64,000 bases of DNA from Acanthosepion lycidas (Eukaryota; Mollusca; Cephalopoda; Sepiida; Sepiidae). A program made the position numbers and the translations under genes. This document shows, in pieces, positions 43,889 through 54,862 of the stretch (positions are counted from its first letter, which is position 1; each line of letters starts with the position of its first letter). Location of the stretch: contig OZ010587.1 of the NCBI GenBank assembly GCA_963932145.1, forward strand, positions 108,510,199 to 108,574,198. The letters run 5' to 3'. The notes below the pieces were generated by a model. The model was not told where the DNA came from, did not search any database, and was given only the letters and a program-made list of their open reading frames with translations.

Positions 43889-43925
<37 letters not shown>

Positions 43926-43949
43926 AAAGAGGTTGTAGTGGTTCCAACG
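43528..43949. other. Extremely AT-rich; (TA)n at 43890-43922
   Basis: No coding signal. Confidence 0.5.
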
Positions 43950-44372
43950 AGAGAAAAGTATGTATATTAAAAAGAAGAGAGGTGCCGTAAACGTATTTGG
44001 TTGTAATGTGGATTTATTTAGAAAAAAATATAATGCTTTGTTTTACATAATGTTACTAATGTTTCGCTTGGACCAACCTTAATTGTTTTATGACCCTTCG
44101 CACAGAACTCTTCATTGCCAATTCAAGAAAGAAATTCGGATTACTAACGCAGAAAATGTCTCATATCGAGAATATTTAACATTGAAAAACAAAAGAAAAA
44201 ATTAATTATTTTTAATAATATGTGGAAATCTCCGCTTTTACCTGAAGACGGTCACGAGACCAGAAACACGTGTAGTAACATTATGTAAAACAAAGCATAA
44301 TATTTTTTTTCTAAATAAATCCACATTACAACCAAAAACGTTTACGGCACCTCTCTTCTCTTCTTTTTAATA
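43950..44372. mobile_element. Inverted pair of Penelope-type flanks
   Basis: GAAGAGAGGTGCCGTAAACG, TTGGTTGTAATGTGGATTTA and GCTTTGTTTTACATAATGTT at 43970-44055 recur inverted at 44270-44368. Between them, plus-strand CTGAAGA-C-GGTC-acga-GACC-A-GAAA at about 44242-44268 and its decayed counterpart (GAAACATTAGTAAC on the minus strand) resemble hammerhead ends. It lies 3' of the minus-strand Penelope fragment at 44745-45720 and is likely its pseudo-LTR. Confidence 0.6.
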
Positions 44373-44396
44373 TATAGGAACAATGAAAAAGGCATA

Positions 44397-44398
<2 letters not shown>

Positions 44399-44451
<53 letters not shown>
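44399..44451. repeat. (TA)n microsatellite
   Basis: About 26 TA units. Confidence 0.95.
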
Positions 44452-44453
<2 letters not shown>

Positions 44454-44744
44454 TCTTATAGAGTAAAACTTTTTTTTTAAAGAAACAAGGGGAAGTATCA
44501 TCATTACTTAAAATATAATTAAAAAGGAACAATGATGAGTCAAAATTTAAGTAATAAGTCGAAAAACAAATGATAAATAATTAAAGAAACCTTATAATAA
44601 TAATATCAAAGCGAAAGTCATCATAACAGTAATAGTAAATGGGTGAGAATGAAACAAAATTTATAATTTGGAGAGTTATATGATGAGTAGAAGTAACGGT
44701 ACATGTGTAAAGTGATAACAGTTCAGTAAGACTCTAGATTAGTT
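44452..44744. other. AT-rich spacer
   Basis: No feature seen. Confidence 0.4.
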
Positions 44745-45720
44745 TAAATCTGCTACGGTGACGACATTCGGAAATGAATTCGTTCCTTTTGGTTTAAAAG
44801 TATATTCCGATGATCAAATTTAATCATTTTAATTTTTCTCTTATCGATACGATTACATCTTCCTTTAAAATTACTAGGAGTGTGGGCGAAAGCTATGATT
44901 TTCCAGTCAGAGGGTTCAGGTCTTTCTCCCTTAATACCCAAAAACTTTTGGAACTTTAATTTTTTGTTGGAAAAAGTGTGCCTATGGGTGTATAATCGTT
45001 GTTTCCATTCACCTGCGTAAATTCCATTGTAAATATGGTGGTGGTTTTTGCTCTTTTGGGGTTATATGGTTGCCTGGTAGATTACATCCGAGGCTCAGCA
45101 TTTTCCTTCAACTGGACAAGGTACACTATTCTACAATTAAATGGGGCGAGGTCCATACTCTGTATATTGCTGGGACCATAGAATTTATTTAGAATATCTT
45201 TGTGGGAATCAATGTTATACATATTATTTGTACAGTAATAACTTCTTTTGATAGTTTTCCTATTGAAATTTTGCTTAGGGGGTGGTTATTTTGGAAATGT
45301 TTGTTTATAAACCTCAAAAACTTGCCCGATGTTAATTCTAGATAACCTACAGAAGGGTGAGTGAACCAAATTATATTTTTCCATTTCTATGCTTGCAAGT
45401 GATTTTATCCATCCTAGTTTTATTTGTGAGGTTCAAGTAAGATAGTTTATTGTTAAAGCTACTGTTTTGGAGTGCCTTATTGCACAGTTCTTTGTTTATA
45501 TTAAACATATATTTATTAGATGAAAGTTTACTAATTTTAGTGCCTACAGTGATTAGTATCTGCTTCAAAATAGTATCGGTTGTTCGAGTCAACATTAATG
45601 TAGTTAGGAGTTCCATGTTCCTTATGGTAGGGTTTGAAGGTATTTGTGTTCAGGTTAAATGTGATATCTAGGTAATCAAAGATTTGAGCTTAGAAGTAAT
45701 CTATCTTTAAGTTACTCGGG
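44745..45720 (-). pseudogene. Penelope-like element, connector and GIY-YIG region
   Basis: Minus strand: ISKLSSNKYMFNINKELCNKA (linker after RT) and KHRNGKIIWFTHPSVGYLEL, the 'RKIIWFNPPFS' block that precedes the endonuclease in many Penelope-like proteins. FLRFINKHFQNNHPLSK follows, then decayed Cys-containing and GIY-YIG sequence, and EPSDWKIIAFAHTPSNFKGRCN near 44900, matching the 'WSIIAFARPY...RCNLCL' tail. Many stops and frameshifts. No RT palm remains. Confidence 0.75.
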
Positions 45721-46323
45721 TTGTTGATGGTATGTATATAATATAATGTAAAATAATGATAATGTATCAGAACAGGAAACTATATTACTAAAGTGCTCAA
45801 TAGACATGGGGGAAAATAAAATAAAAGTTAAAAAAAAACAAAACATGTAGAGCTTTTAACTTTAAAAACTCATGAGGCCAGTTGAATCCGCTACCTTGAT
45901 TGTCAATCTTGTTTTTCCTAGTATTTTTTCTTTATTTCACTTGCTTTTTACACCTTGTAGCAATAAATTATAAGTTTTCTGAATTTCTTAGATGAAACAT
46001 TTTATTTCTGTTTCTTCGTTCATTTTTCTTGCGTTTTCTTCTTTCACAAATCCCAGGTCTTTAGACATATTCCAACCCGAGAGTTGCGAAAAAAAAAAAA
46101 TAAAAAAAAAATAATAAAAATGAAAAAATAAGACTTTCTCTAAAACACGAAGGTGTGCTATTTAGATCAACCTACTTTGCTAAAGTCCCCCACACGTTAT
46201 CTAGGATTTAAATTTTCTTTTCTGTAAACAATGTAAAATTGATTATCGACAGAAAGATCAAGTTAACTCCCACAAAAATATCCTGTTTTCACAAGTCGAA
46301 AGGTTATATTTCTGGACAAAGTT
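45721..46323. other. No gene seen
   Basis: AT-rich, A-runs at 46090-46130. Confidence 0.4.
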
Positions 46324-46922
46324 TTGTACCGATTCAGCACTTATCAAAAGGTTGAAATGAATGTTGTCTTGAATGGCCATTCTTCTAGCACAAATTTTCC
46401 CCAGGGCTCTATCCTTCGATCTACGTTGTTCGTAATTTTCCTAAATGACCTTCCAAATTTCGTCAGTTCTCAAATTGATATCTATGCTGATCACACAATC
46501 ATTTACTCTTGTTTTAGTAAGAAGTCTGATCAGCTCGATAAAGTTAAATTGGCAGCTGATCTAAAAAAAATTACCTCCAGTCCGTTGTTAATTGGTGCAA
46601 GAAGTGGCATATTAATTTTAATGCTTCAAAATGAAACTACCTTCTTTTTATCCTCTTAAAGAACATTTTTGCCTTTCATCAACACGTCTGACGCTAGCTT
46701 TCAGGAGAGTTACTCATTGCACTTTCCCGAAGTAACATTTTCCGCTGACGTGAAGTGGAAAAATATTTTGAATCAATTGCTAGATTTGCCACCAGGATAG
46801 ATAGTTCACTGTGTCCTGCTAGACATTTTTTTTTCTCGCCAGAATCTTACACTTTTATAAATCTACCATTCGTCGTTGCTTCGAATATTGCCGCCACATC
46901 TGGCCGGTACACCTGCTATATA
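46324..46922 (+). pseudogene. LINE reverse transcriptase fragment
   Basis: VEMNVVLNGHSSSTNFPQGSILRSTLFVIFLNDLP (motif B region) and IDIYADHTIIYSCFSKKSDQ: the YADD catalytic pair has become YADH. KVKLAADLKK and WCKKWHINFNAS follow in a shifted frame, then ESIARFATRIDSSLCPARHF and the WxGTPAI block. A family M MITE is inserted at 46923. Inactive by catalytic mutation and frameshifts. Confidence 0.85.
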
Positions 46923-47023
46923 TTAGGTTGGTGCAAAAATAATGACGTAATAATGTCGTTTTTTGACGTATTTTTTAACGTCAAAAAAAGACATTATTAC
47001 GTCATTATTTTTGCACCAACCTT
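46923..47023. mobile_element. Mariner-type MITE, family M copy 3
   Basis: TTAGGTTGGTGC...GCACCAACCTT, preceded by TA (46921-46922) and followed by TA that continues into a (TA)13 array to 47050. Centre orientation as copy 1. Inserted in LINE sequence. Confidence 0.9.
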
Positions 47024-47050
<27 letters not shown>

Positions 47051-47057
<7 letters not shown>

Positions 47058-47284
47058 CACTTAGTAGCTTTATTGCCCTGCTTAAGGTGAAAAGAAAAAA
47101 ACTCAATTGATTGGTATTCATTTTTTATAATGCCATCGACTTTGAGGATTTATTTTATTCTCTGTGAACTGCCACAACGCTTAAAACAGTTGTGGTGTTT
47201 GCTTCTCCATGCTTTTTCTTCTCTTAAATTGGTTGCTATCCAAAAGAGCTTAGTCTGACCCTGTTGATATGTAACCTATTGCTG
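47051..47284. other. LINE 3' remnant and spacer
   Basis: 'TTGCCCTGCTTAAGGTGAAA' at 47074 resembles the LINE 3' end seen at 1855 and 38655. Nothing else recognised. Confidence 0.4.
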
Positions 47285-47420
47285 TTGAGAGGAATTGATA
47301 CCTTTCTCCAGTGCTTTATGTGCGAAAGTCAATGTAACAGACGAACCCAGGATTCGAACTTTGTTCGATGATTTCACTTCATTTCGCGCTGGTAACAATT
47401 ACGCTATCCGAACGTACTTC
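47285..47420 (-). mobile_element. SINE-C (tRNA-derived) copy
   Basis: Minus strand: CGGATAGCGTAATTGTTACC (box-A-like), AAGTTCGAATCCTGGG (good box B), then a body ending CACTGGAGAAAGG. Confidence 0.65.
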
Positions 47421-47745
47421 AGATTGCTTTCATTTTGTTTATGTTTGAATCATAACTTCTTGGGGGGAAAACCTTGTCTTGTCTATGCTTTTGAATTAAA
47501 GAATTGTCCTCCTCCGTGACTGGTTAATCATCTGCGACAAGAAATCCCAATATGGCCAGCTATTTAACTCATAGCCGAAGGAGAGGAACTCGTGCATTTC
47601 CCCCAAGAATATTTCTACGAAGGTGACCGAAAGATTCGTCATTTAATAGTCATACGACTTAAACATCTGGGCTTTATGAAGGAATCAATGTGTGAAGGAA
47701 GACTGTTTAGCGCTGACCTCACAACAAAGGATTATAACAATGTTA
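47421..47745. other. No gene seen
   Basis: No recognisable feature. Confidence 0.4.
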
Positions 47746-47846
47746 TTAGGTTGGTGCAAAAATAATGACGAAATAATGTCGTTTTTTGACGTTAAAAAAT
47801 ACGTCAAAAAACGACATTATTACGTCATTATTTTGCACCAACCTAA
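47746..47846. mobile_element. Mariner-type MITE, family M copy 4
   Basis: 101 bp, TTAGGTTGGTGC...GCACCAACCTAA with TA duplications (47744-47745, 47847-47848). Centre GACGTTAAAAAATACGTC is opposite to copies 1 and 3. Confidence 0.9.
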
Positions 47847-47934
47847 TACAATTGACCGTATTACTGTTTTGCTCACCATGTTTACGAGTATACAATACAA
47901 TGAGTAAATTTCTAAAAAAAAAATCTTTTTGCAA

Positions 47935-48232
47935 CTGAGGTGATGAGGATTATTTGGAGAATTTGAAACTCTCAGGACATATCGAAGGCAATATGTCTTT
48001 TTTTTTTTTTTTTTTTTTTCTCATTCGTTCACTCTTGGTAACTGCCTAAGATGCGTTATCGTCGCTTTGCTCGCAGTGAAATGGTCAGGAGGAGGCAGCA
48101 AGCCATTTTGGTGACGAACTTGTATGAATGAATATGGGAGGTGGGAAGGATTGCCAAAAGACAACAGTTACTCAGAACTCAAAAAAAGAATAAGAAGTTC
48201 GGAGATCCATGACCATTATTTTTAAATAAGTT
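47935..48232 (+). pseudogene. RTE-type LINE, C-terminal remnant
   Basis: DYLENLKLSGHIEGNMS, then a T-run and unrelated sequence, then VTNLYE, GRIAKRQQLLRTQKKNKKFGD, corresponding to [13 protein letters not shown] ... TNLCEWM ... RQTLLRATKDKKLW. Frame-broken. Confidence 0.65.
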
Positions 48233-48300
48233 TACTCCAAGATGATAACTCCATTAAGATGCAAGGGAATCTACTGAGAGTGAAAGAGAATGAAGAAGAC
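48233..48300 (-). repeat. LINE 3' UTR fragment
   Basis: 'CTCCATTAAGATGCAAGGGA...CTACTGAGAGTGAAAGAG' matches the minus-strand LINE 3' ends at 30668 and 56640. Confidence 0.6.
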
Positions 48301-48379
48301 TTTAGAAGAAAGTGAAAAGTCTTTCTGTCGCCTGAGTGATTGCTCCCAGTTACTGTACTGATGAGAGTGTGCTACAGAC

Positions 48380-48487
48380 CGGAAGTGTACGTGTAGCTTA
48401 GTGGAAATCAGTAAGTGCCAGTTCAAATCGCGCCCTAGTCTGTTGCGTTCATTTTTGCACAAATACCCTTGGCAAAGGCATGAATAG
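48380..48487 (+). mobile_element. tRNA-like SINE head (SINE-C-like)
   Basis: TGTAGCTTAGTGGAAATCAG (box A), AGTTCAAATCGCGCCC (box B) and 'TTGGCAAAGGCATGAATAG' tail ending at a CT repeat. Confidence 0.65.
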
Positions 48488-48500
48488 ATCTCTCTCTCTC

Positions 48501-48592
<92 letters not shown>
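48488..48592. repeat. (CT)n then (TA)n microsatellite
   Basis: About 25 CT units and 27 TA units. Confidence 0.95.
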
Positions 48593-48596
<4 letters not shown>

Positions 48597-49985
48597 CTCG
48601 AGCAATGGGTCAAGTAGCACTATTGCTTGTGCTCTTTAGCCTCAGAGATTGTCTAGGAAATTACAAAAGGAAGCCATGGAGAGCAATGATCAGCTACGGC
48701 ATGGAAGGTCACAATATTAAAATGGAAGGAACATAGCTACACCAAGTGACATTGAGTTTTTACTGGGCCAGGTTTACGTGTCCCGTGCAGGGACAAATTC
48801 TTTTGTTGATATATTTAAGGGTAAAAGGAGATGAAAAAAAACTAAGCATCCTTATCTTTGTTGTCTTGTATTTCTATTGGCGAACTCTTCGTGACCTTCT
48901 ACACAAGTCTTAAAAGGCGGTACTTGGAACGAAACGGTTACATTAGAAGAATGATAAAAACAGAAAGTAACACTTTGTAGCTGAGTTAACGAAGGCTGAA
49001 TAGTACATCGACACAAAAACGTAAGGATACTCGTTTATGAAAGTGACAGAAAAAAAAGACAAAGGAAATGCATGCAAGTCAAATTCGTATAACAATTTTC
49101 TCGCCTTTTAACCAGACAAACTGAAGAAGCGGCGAGACGTCAATGTATTTGGACAAAATATTACATTACAAATGTTATCGATGGTTTGTCTCTTCAAGAC
49201 AGTTGAAACCATCTGACACTCACTTTCAGTCTAACAAACATTTCACGCACACACAGCCATTATATCTTTTTGTTCTTTTTGCTAGACAAGCAATGTATAC
49301 GTTTAACTGTTCCTTTTATGTTTCAGTTGAATGTATATTCAGAAAAACGAACATTTTTATTTTCTTTTACTGTAATTTTTTTCTTAATTTATCTCATTTT
49401 TCTTTTTTCTTTTTTTTTTTTTTTTTTTTTAATTCTGAGAAAGGTTGAGTTCATTTGAGAAGAATTTAGATTTTTTTTCATGTTGAACATTAGGAAAAAG
49501 CATAAAAAAAACCGTCCGCATTTGTCCTTTTGAATGAGCGTTCAGTTTTTTGTTTTGATTCAAAATAGTTTATGTTGTGATATCTTTAGACTGACACTAT
49601 AAAAAGCTGACTCAAAGCCATAGTTATCTTGTCTGTTCACCGATCCCAGCAGTAATAAGACAAAATGTTCAATCGAGAAGAGAAATAGAATTTTGTTGAA
49701 GAAACTGAAAGAATTGATTTCGATTTTTCTTTGCTCGCCATTTTCTTTCCTTAAAACGAGGCGAAAACGCTTCACAATTTTTTCACTTCTGATGAAATTC
49801 AAATAACTCTCTCTAAGATTAATCAACCGTTATTAACAAAATGGATTAGTAGATTAATAAGATTTTCTTTTCAATGGGACTTAATTTAATAAAACACAAC
49901 AAAGCTTAGGACAGCTTACAACAGAAACACATTTTTCTCCAAAACAAAACTCTCTTCATAGATAACACTGGCCATCACGATTTGG
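48593..49985. other. No gene recognised
   Basis: Longest frames (49143-49448 plus, 49560-49826 minus) are Phe- or Ser-rich and unrecognised. A T-run lies at 49408-49430. Confidence 0.4.
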
Positions 49986-51025
49986 GGTGTCAAGAAACAA
50001 AACATGTTTTTTAGCTAATTTGATGGCGTTGATTCCGAAAATGACTTTAGTTTTTCACGGTTAGCTACCAATTTTGCGGTACTGAAATTGCTCATATTTG
50101 GAAAAAAAGATCAATTTACGATCTTCGCTGATCGCAAAATTTAGTTAATAAAGGTCGTAGAAACCCATGAATTTTCAGGTAGGCCGAACAATTTACGTCA
50201 GTCATTTGAAATAAACTATTTTTATAAGAAAATGTTTTGAGTCAAAAATTTTAAAATAAAAGTACCGATTTTTCAAAATTATCGACAAAATTCAAATTAA
50301 TTAATAAAGCTTATCAGTAATACACTTTAGTAAACCTGATAATTAAAGTGGCATAAAAAAAAAAACTAAAATCTTCTGTTTGATATTCATAAACTTATCT
50401 CCTCACTACGGAAGGAAACCAAGCACGTTTAGAGCATTTCGTTCTTACATTTAGAAAGAAACTCCAACTAAAGACATCCCAATTGAATGCACCTATTTCA
50501 TTATACATGATATTGCTGGAGTATCAAAAGGGATTTAAATAACATTGAACATGACAATCAAGAAAGAGAAAATATTTACCATAATTCTTATGTTCACGAA
50601 GGTTTTATTTCTGTTGATAGTTTATTAAATGATTTGATGAAAATACTTGCTGGCCTTGGTATTAGGTTGGTGCAAAAAATAATGTCGTTTTTTGACGTTA
50701 AAAAAATACGTCAATTATTTTTGCACCAACCTAATATATTCAATCGTGTTCTTTTTAAAGACTTAGGGTCTGATTGTTATTGCAAAAATAGTATTTCTCA
50801 ATAAGCAGACCAATATTTGTTGGTTTAAATACAAATTGAGAGGATTCTACGATTTTGAGAAATATTGCCATCGATCTGTATACAGAAAACAAATGAAAAA
50901 TGCTTTTTTCCATAGATTAGGCATTCTCCACAGCAAAAACGGTACCTAACCATGAAAAAGTAAGGTCATTTTCAGATTCAGCGCCCTTAAATTAGCTAAA
51001 AACGATGTTTTGGTGTCTTGACACC
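49986..51025. mobile_element. Long-TIR DNA element, about 1.04 kb
   Basis: 49986-50080 (GGTGTCAAGAAACAAAACAT...) and 50935-51025 (inverted GGTGTCAAGACACCAAAACA...) are complementary over about 90 bp, sharing TTTTTAGCTAATTT, GAAAATGAC and GGTTAG.TACC. The interior is AT-rich without an ORF and contains family M copy 5. Not the same as family G apart from the first bases GTGTCAA. Confidence 0.75.
50662..50734. mobile_element. Mariner-type MITE, family M copy 5 (shortened)
   Basis: 73 bp. Same termini and TA duplications (50660-50661, 50735-50736), but the GACGTAATAATGTCG arm is deleted on one side. Confidence 0.85.
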
Positions 51026-51094
51026 ATTTCAATTTTTTTTACCAGTGTAATTAATATTGTCCGGATGGTATGGAAATTAACAAATACTTGTTGA

Positions 51095-51134
<40 letters not shown>

Positions 51135-51344
51135 GTAGGTTTAAGGGGCGATTACTCTTCCTATTTTTTTTTCTTTCTCCGATTTTTATTCTATTTTGTC
51201 ACTTGTCTTTTTCCTGTCAACTAAAATAATTAACAAGCATAGTGTTTTGTTTAACCGGTATGTCTCGTAAAGGGTCAAATGTAGACCTGTGAGAAAAAGG
51301 TCAATTGGGTGGGGGGCGGATGCATGTCAAGTGGACTCTTCACA
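51026..51344 (-). other. 3' UTR region of the protease gene
   Basis: About 155 bases after the stop codon an AATAAA polyadenylation hexamer occurs at 51190-51185 (minus strand). A 35-base T-run (plus strand) follows at 51097-51130. Confidence 0.45.
51185..51190 (-). terminator. Putative polyadenylation signal AATAAA
   Basis: Canonical hexamer on the minus strand downstream of the protease stop codon. In AT-rich DNA such hexamers also arise by chance. Confidence 0.4.
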
Positions 51345-51789
51345 TTACGGTTCCGACATAATGCGAGTAATCCAATCGAAGAATTGGCCGACATTTGTGT
51401 AGACACCGTAAGAGTCGCTCTGGTCGCATTTGTATCCCCAAGACACTATTCCAACGAGTATCCAACGGGAGGAGCTGGGTAGTTGCACTGCATACGGACC
51501 GCCGCTATCTCCTTGGCATGAATCTCCCTGGTGGGCCTGGATCGAACCAGCGCAGAACATTTTGGAAGTGATGTTATGACCAACATGAAGAGTTGATCGG
51601 CAACTCTCATTCGAGACGTACGGGACTTTCACCTCGTTCAGATGATGTGGGTGATAGCCAGTGGATGTCATCCCGCAACCGACAACGGTTCCGAAGACGC
51701 CAGAATAAAAAGCAACTTCTTCGACAACAGCACTGTCGACCAAACAGAGAGGCTGGATGATTTTGTTGAAATACAACTTTTCTTGCAAC
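51345..51789 (-). CDS. S1 protease terminal exon (Ser195 exon)
   Basis: Acceptor TTTTTCTCCACTCTTTCAG at 51790; the first base completes the Glu codon begun in the previous exon (DIAIV-E-LQEKL). It encodes IIQPLCLVD (Cys122 equivalent, bridging to the linker Cys), CGMTSTG, CRSTL and MFCAG. QGDSCQGDSGGP carries the catalytic Ser195, with Asp189 six residues before it, giving trypsin-like Arg/Lys specificity. VGIVSWGYKC then YGVYTNV form the substrate-binding strand (Ser214-Trp215-Gly216, Gly226). The C-terminal helix FFDWITRIM ends at TAA 51345-51347. Nothing is missing. Confidence 0.93.
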
Positions 51790-51927
51790 CTGAAAGAGTG
51801 GAGAAAAATATTTTTAGCAAGATGTTTAAATCAAATTTATGCCACATATTCCTGGTGAAAATTTCCAAGTTTTCATCTGAAATAAACGTAATAGGGCAGA
51901 TATGTTATTTCGTGCCCACAAAAAAAA

Positions 51928-53071
51928 ATGGAGTGTCAAAAGGATGTTTTTTTTTCCCTTGACACCGATATTATTTTAACTACCTTCACTCCTTGACAAT
52001 GTTTGTTTTTAAAAATCAATGAAATAATAAAGCTTCAGCATAAGATGAAAGTTATTTTATACATTTTTTTATCAGAGAATTTACAACAAAAATATTAAAC
52101 ACTTTATTTACTAGATTACATATTTACAAGAATAATTTTATATTTACATTCGAAAAACTAATACAAGAGTAATGCAAGGCAATATTTATCATTTACCAAT
52201 TTTTTTTTTCACAACAAGCAAGGCGAGTGTGCCCCTAACACTTAAGGGGTTACAGAGAGTAAGAGTAAAGAGGGGTGTTTGAGGAAAGGATATAGAGAAG
52301 GACGGGGATTGTGATCAAGGTATCGGAAAATATCGATTGACATTACATTTGAATATTTGAAGATTATAGCTATCAGGTAAGAGGAAGGGTGTTCTACTGG
52401 GGAAAGCTGTTGGAATAGAAAAGACTGTTACATTTAACTGTTTCGACAGTGAAAGGGTGGGACCGAGATGCCAACCTAGTAGCACGCTTAAATTCTTGCA
52501 GTTAGGGTGCCAGTGAAAGAAAATTTATATTTATAGAAAAGACAAAAGGAAGCACAGAAAGTCTGAGGAAGTGACTGTAGACAAGATGCCAGATCAGGGC
52601 CCATCACATTGCATATCAGTCTCTGGATATTGTCGAGGACTTCGAGATGAACAGTGGGGGCACCAGACCATATATGGCAACAGTATTCAAAGTAAATAAA
52701 TAAATATGGAAACAATTTTGTATTCCTTAATTTATAAACATTTACTAAATTATTAAAATCTGTGAACCAACTCTAAGGAAATCCTTATTTACCATTTTTT
52801 TTAAAATTGAATCAGTTGGAAATTATCCGATCTTTTGCCAACCATTCTAATAAGCAACATAATAAATAGTGTAAATAAACAATATAATAAATAGTGTTTA
52901 TTATTTTTGTTATCAATTCTCAAGAACAAAGAAAATGTATAAATTCACTTTTATCATATGTTTAGATTTTGCCGCAATTGTAAATCATTTAAAACAAACA
53001 TTGCCGAGGGAGTGAAAGTAGCTAAAATAAAAGCGGTGTCATGGGAAAAACCGTCCTTTTGACATTTCCAT
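51928..53071. mobile_element. Family G long-TIR element in intron
   Basis: Left ATGGAGTGTCAAAAGGATG and right (inverted) ATGGAAATGTCAAAAGGACG start TIRs of about 100 bp, sharing TTCACTCCTTGACAATGTTT-type words. The interior matches the 7720-10769 copy. A LINE tail is inserted at 52205-52715. Lies in the last intron of the protease gene. Confidence 0.75.
52205..52715 (-). pseudogene. LINE C-terminal fragment in intron
   Basis: Minus strand: YCCHIWSGAPTVHLEVLDNI, RLICNVMGPDLASCLQSLP and CLFYKYKF, then a decayed tail and the 3' end ending at 'CTTGCTTGTTGTG'. Jockey/CR1-type. Inserted in family G element. Confidence 0.75.
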
Positions 53072-53245
53072 GCGGGTTTGAAGGCCCCCTTTTGCTGAAA
53101 ATACGAACTTTAAGGGAAGTGGTTACTCTATGGCAAAAAGATGTCATTTTAAATTGACACTAGGAGGGGATGGGTGTATATCTAGTGAGTGACCCGACAG
53201 GTGAAAACCACTGTTTCTGGGATTCGAACGTGGTTTTAATTACGG

Positions 53246-53931
53246 TCCTCCATTAGGTCACGTAAAAAATCAGCATATCACGAGATAAAAAGGCTCAAAT
53301 CAACAAAAACAAAGTTTTATCTCGATATGTTGTTATTAATTGAAAGCTAAAGCATTAAATTTATTACTTGCAGTAAATAACATTCTGGTGTCTTTCAGAC
53401 AGAAATTATATAGATTGGAATGTCAAATATATGCTCGATTTTTGTTTAATTTCCTTAAAAGCGGCCATTTTCTTAAATTTTAAGAAATTTTTTTGATTTT
53501 AAACTTCTTACTAAAATAAATTTATATATTTTTGACACGTTATTTGAGTAAAATCAGAAAATTTAAAGTTAAATTAATCTGATATGAAACGAACAGTATT
53601 TACTTATAGCATAAAAATTTGTATCCAAAAATTTAACGATGTGTGTGAATTTATCAAAGAAATCGATTGTGACGAGGTGATGACAGATTACTATGGATGA
53701 TCAAAATTGACAATTTTTGCAAAGTAAGCGAACGCAGGTTTTCGTTTTTAACTAGTACTTTTTAAATTTTAACATTTTTCAGCAATTATGTAATATCTAT
53801 TTTTTATTTCATACTTTCTTAATTAGATAATAGTTTAAAGTTTTTTATTAATTAGATAATTGTTTAAATTTTTTTAAGGATTATGTCATATATACATTTC
53901 CATACGTAGAAATTATGAACATTTTTTGTTG

Positions 53932-53966
<35 letters not shown>

Positions 53967-54862
53967 CAATAAAAATTTTTTTAAAAATATTTTGGGTCAA
54001 ACGACTGTTATGTGCTTTTCAAATTTCGATTCGTAAATTTATTTTTTCATTAACGTTATCATTGCATTACGTGCTTGAAAGCAGTAAATAATTTTAAACG
54101 ATTTTTGAAGTATTAAGAAGTTAATGAAAAAAATTTTTTAAATGGGGGGGGAAATTTGTAAAAAAAAAATACATTATTCATCGAAAAAATTTTATTTCTT
54201 CACAAAATAATGTCCTTAGTATAACGTATTTACAAAAACAGGTGAAAGCTTTTCTAATTAATTGTCATACTGTTTTTACATTTATTTATTTTTATATATA
54301 ATTCAAAGCAGATTTTCTATGAAACCGGGTACTGTTTTACAAAAAAAAAAAACTGATTTACTTTCTACAAAGATTCCTGTTTATAACTAATAAAACAAAT
54401 CCCGAAGATGAAGATTTAATTTCTCGAAATTTCATGAAAATATGTAAGTGGGTGGAAACATCTCTTTTTAACAAGATTTTCTGAAAAAGAAATTTAAAAA
54501 ATAATTGCATTCATTTCTGAATAAGTCCTGAAAGTTTCATTAAAATCCGACAATTATTTGATTTTTGCAAGAATTTCCTAATTAACTTGTTTTCATCAGG
54601 AAAAGCGCAAAATAAAACAAACATTTTTTTACTCTTCTCACGCTGTCGTAAAAAAAACAAAAAAAAAACAAAACAATTTTTAACCAAAATTTTCTACGTG
54701 CTAGAAAGGAGTAAAATTTTCAAAAAATATTTTTAAAAAAATACTTTGGTCTTTCCTCTTCATAGCAACATAAACATATTGAGACAAAATTTTGTTTCCG
54801 TTGATTTATGGACCTTTATTCATCGTTATATGCTACTTTTTTTTAAGTGACCTAATGGAGGA
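53246..54862. mobile_element. Family H-related long-TIR element, copy 3, in intron
   Basis: Left TCCTCCATTAGGTCACGTAA and right (inverted) TCCTCCATTAGGTCACTTAA are terminal repeats continuing through AGCATAT.ACGA and AACAAA.TTTT.TCTC.ATATGTT. Subterminal 'AGAGGAAAGACCAAAG' is shared with copies 1 and 2. AT-rich interior with a T-run at 53937-53966. No ORF. Confidence 0.65.

Noticed and set aside
46755-47934. Frames ending in LGWCKNND and similar
   Set aside because: They come from the palindromic family M MITEs at 46923 and 47746 read through; both strands give the same peptide pieces.
51642-51962. 106-codon plus-strand frame across the protease exon
   Set aside because: It is the antisense shadow of the S1 exon, whose minus-strand frame has catalytic motifs and splice sites.
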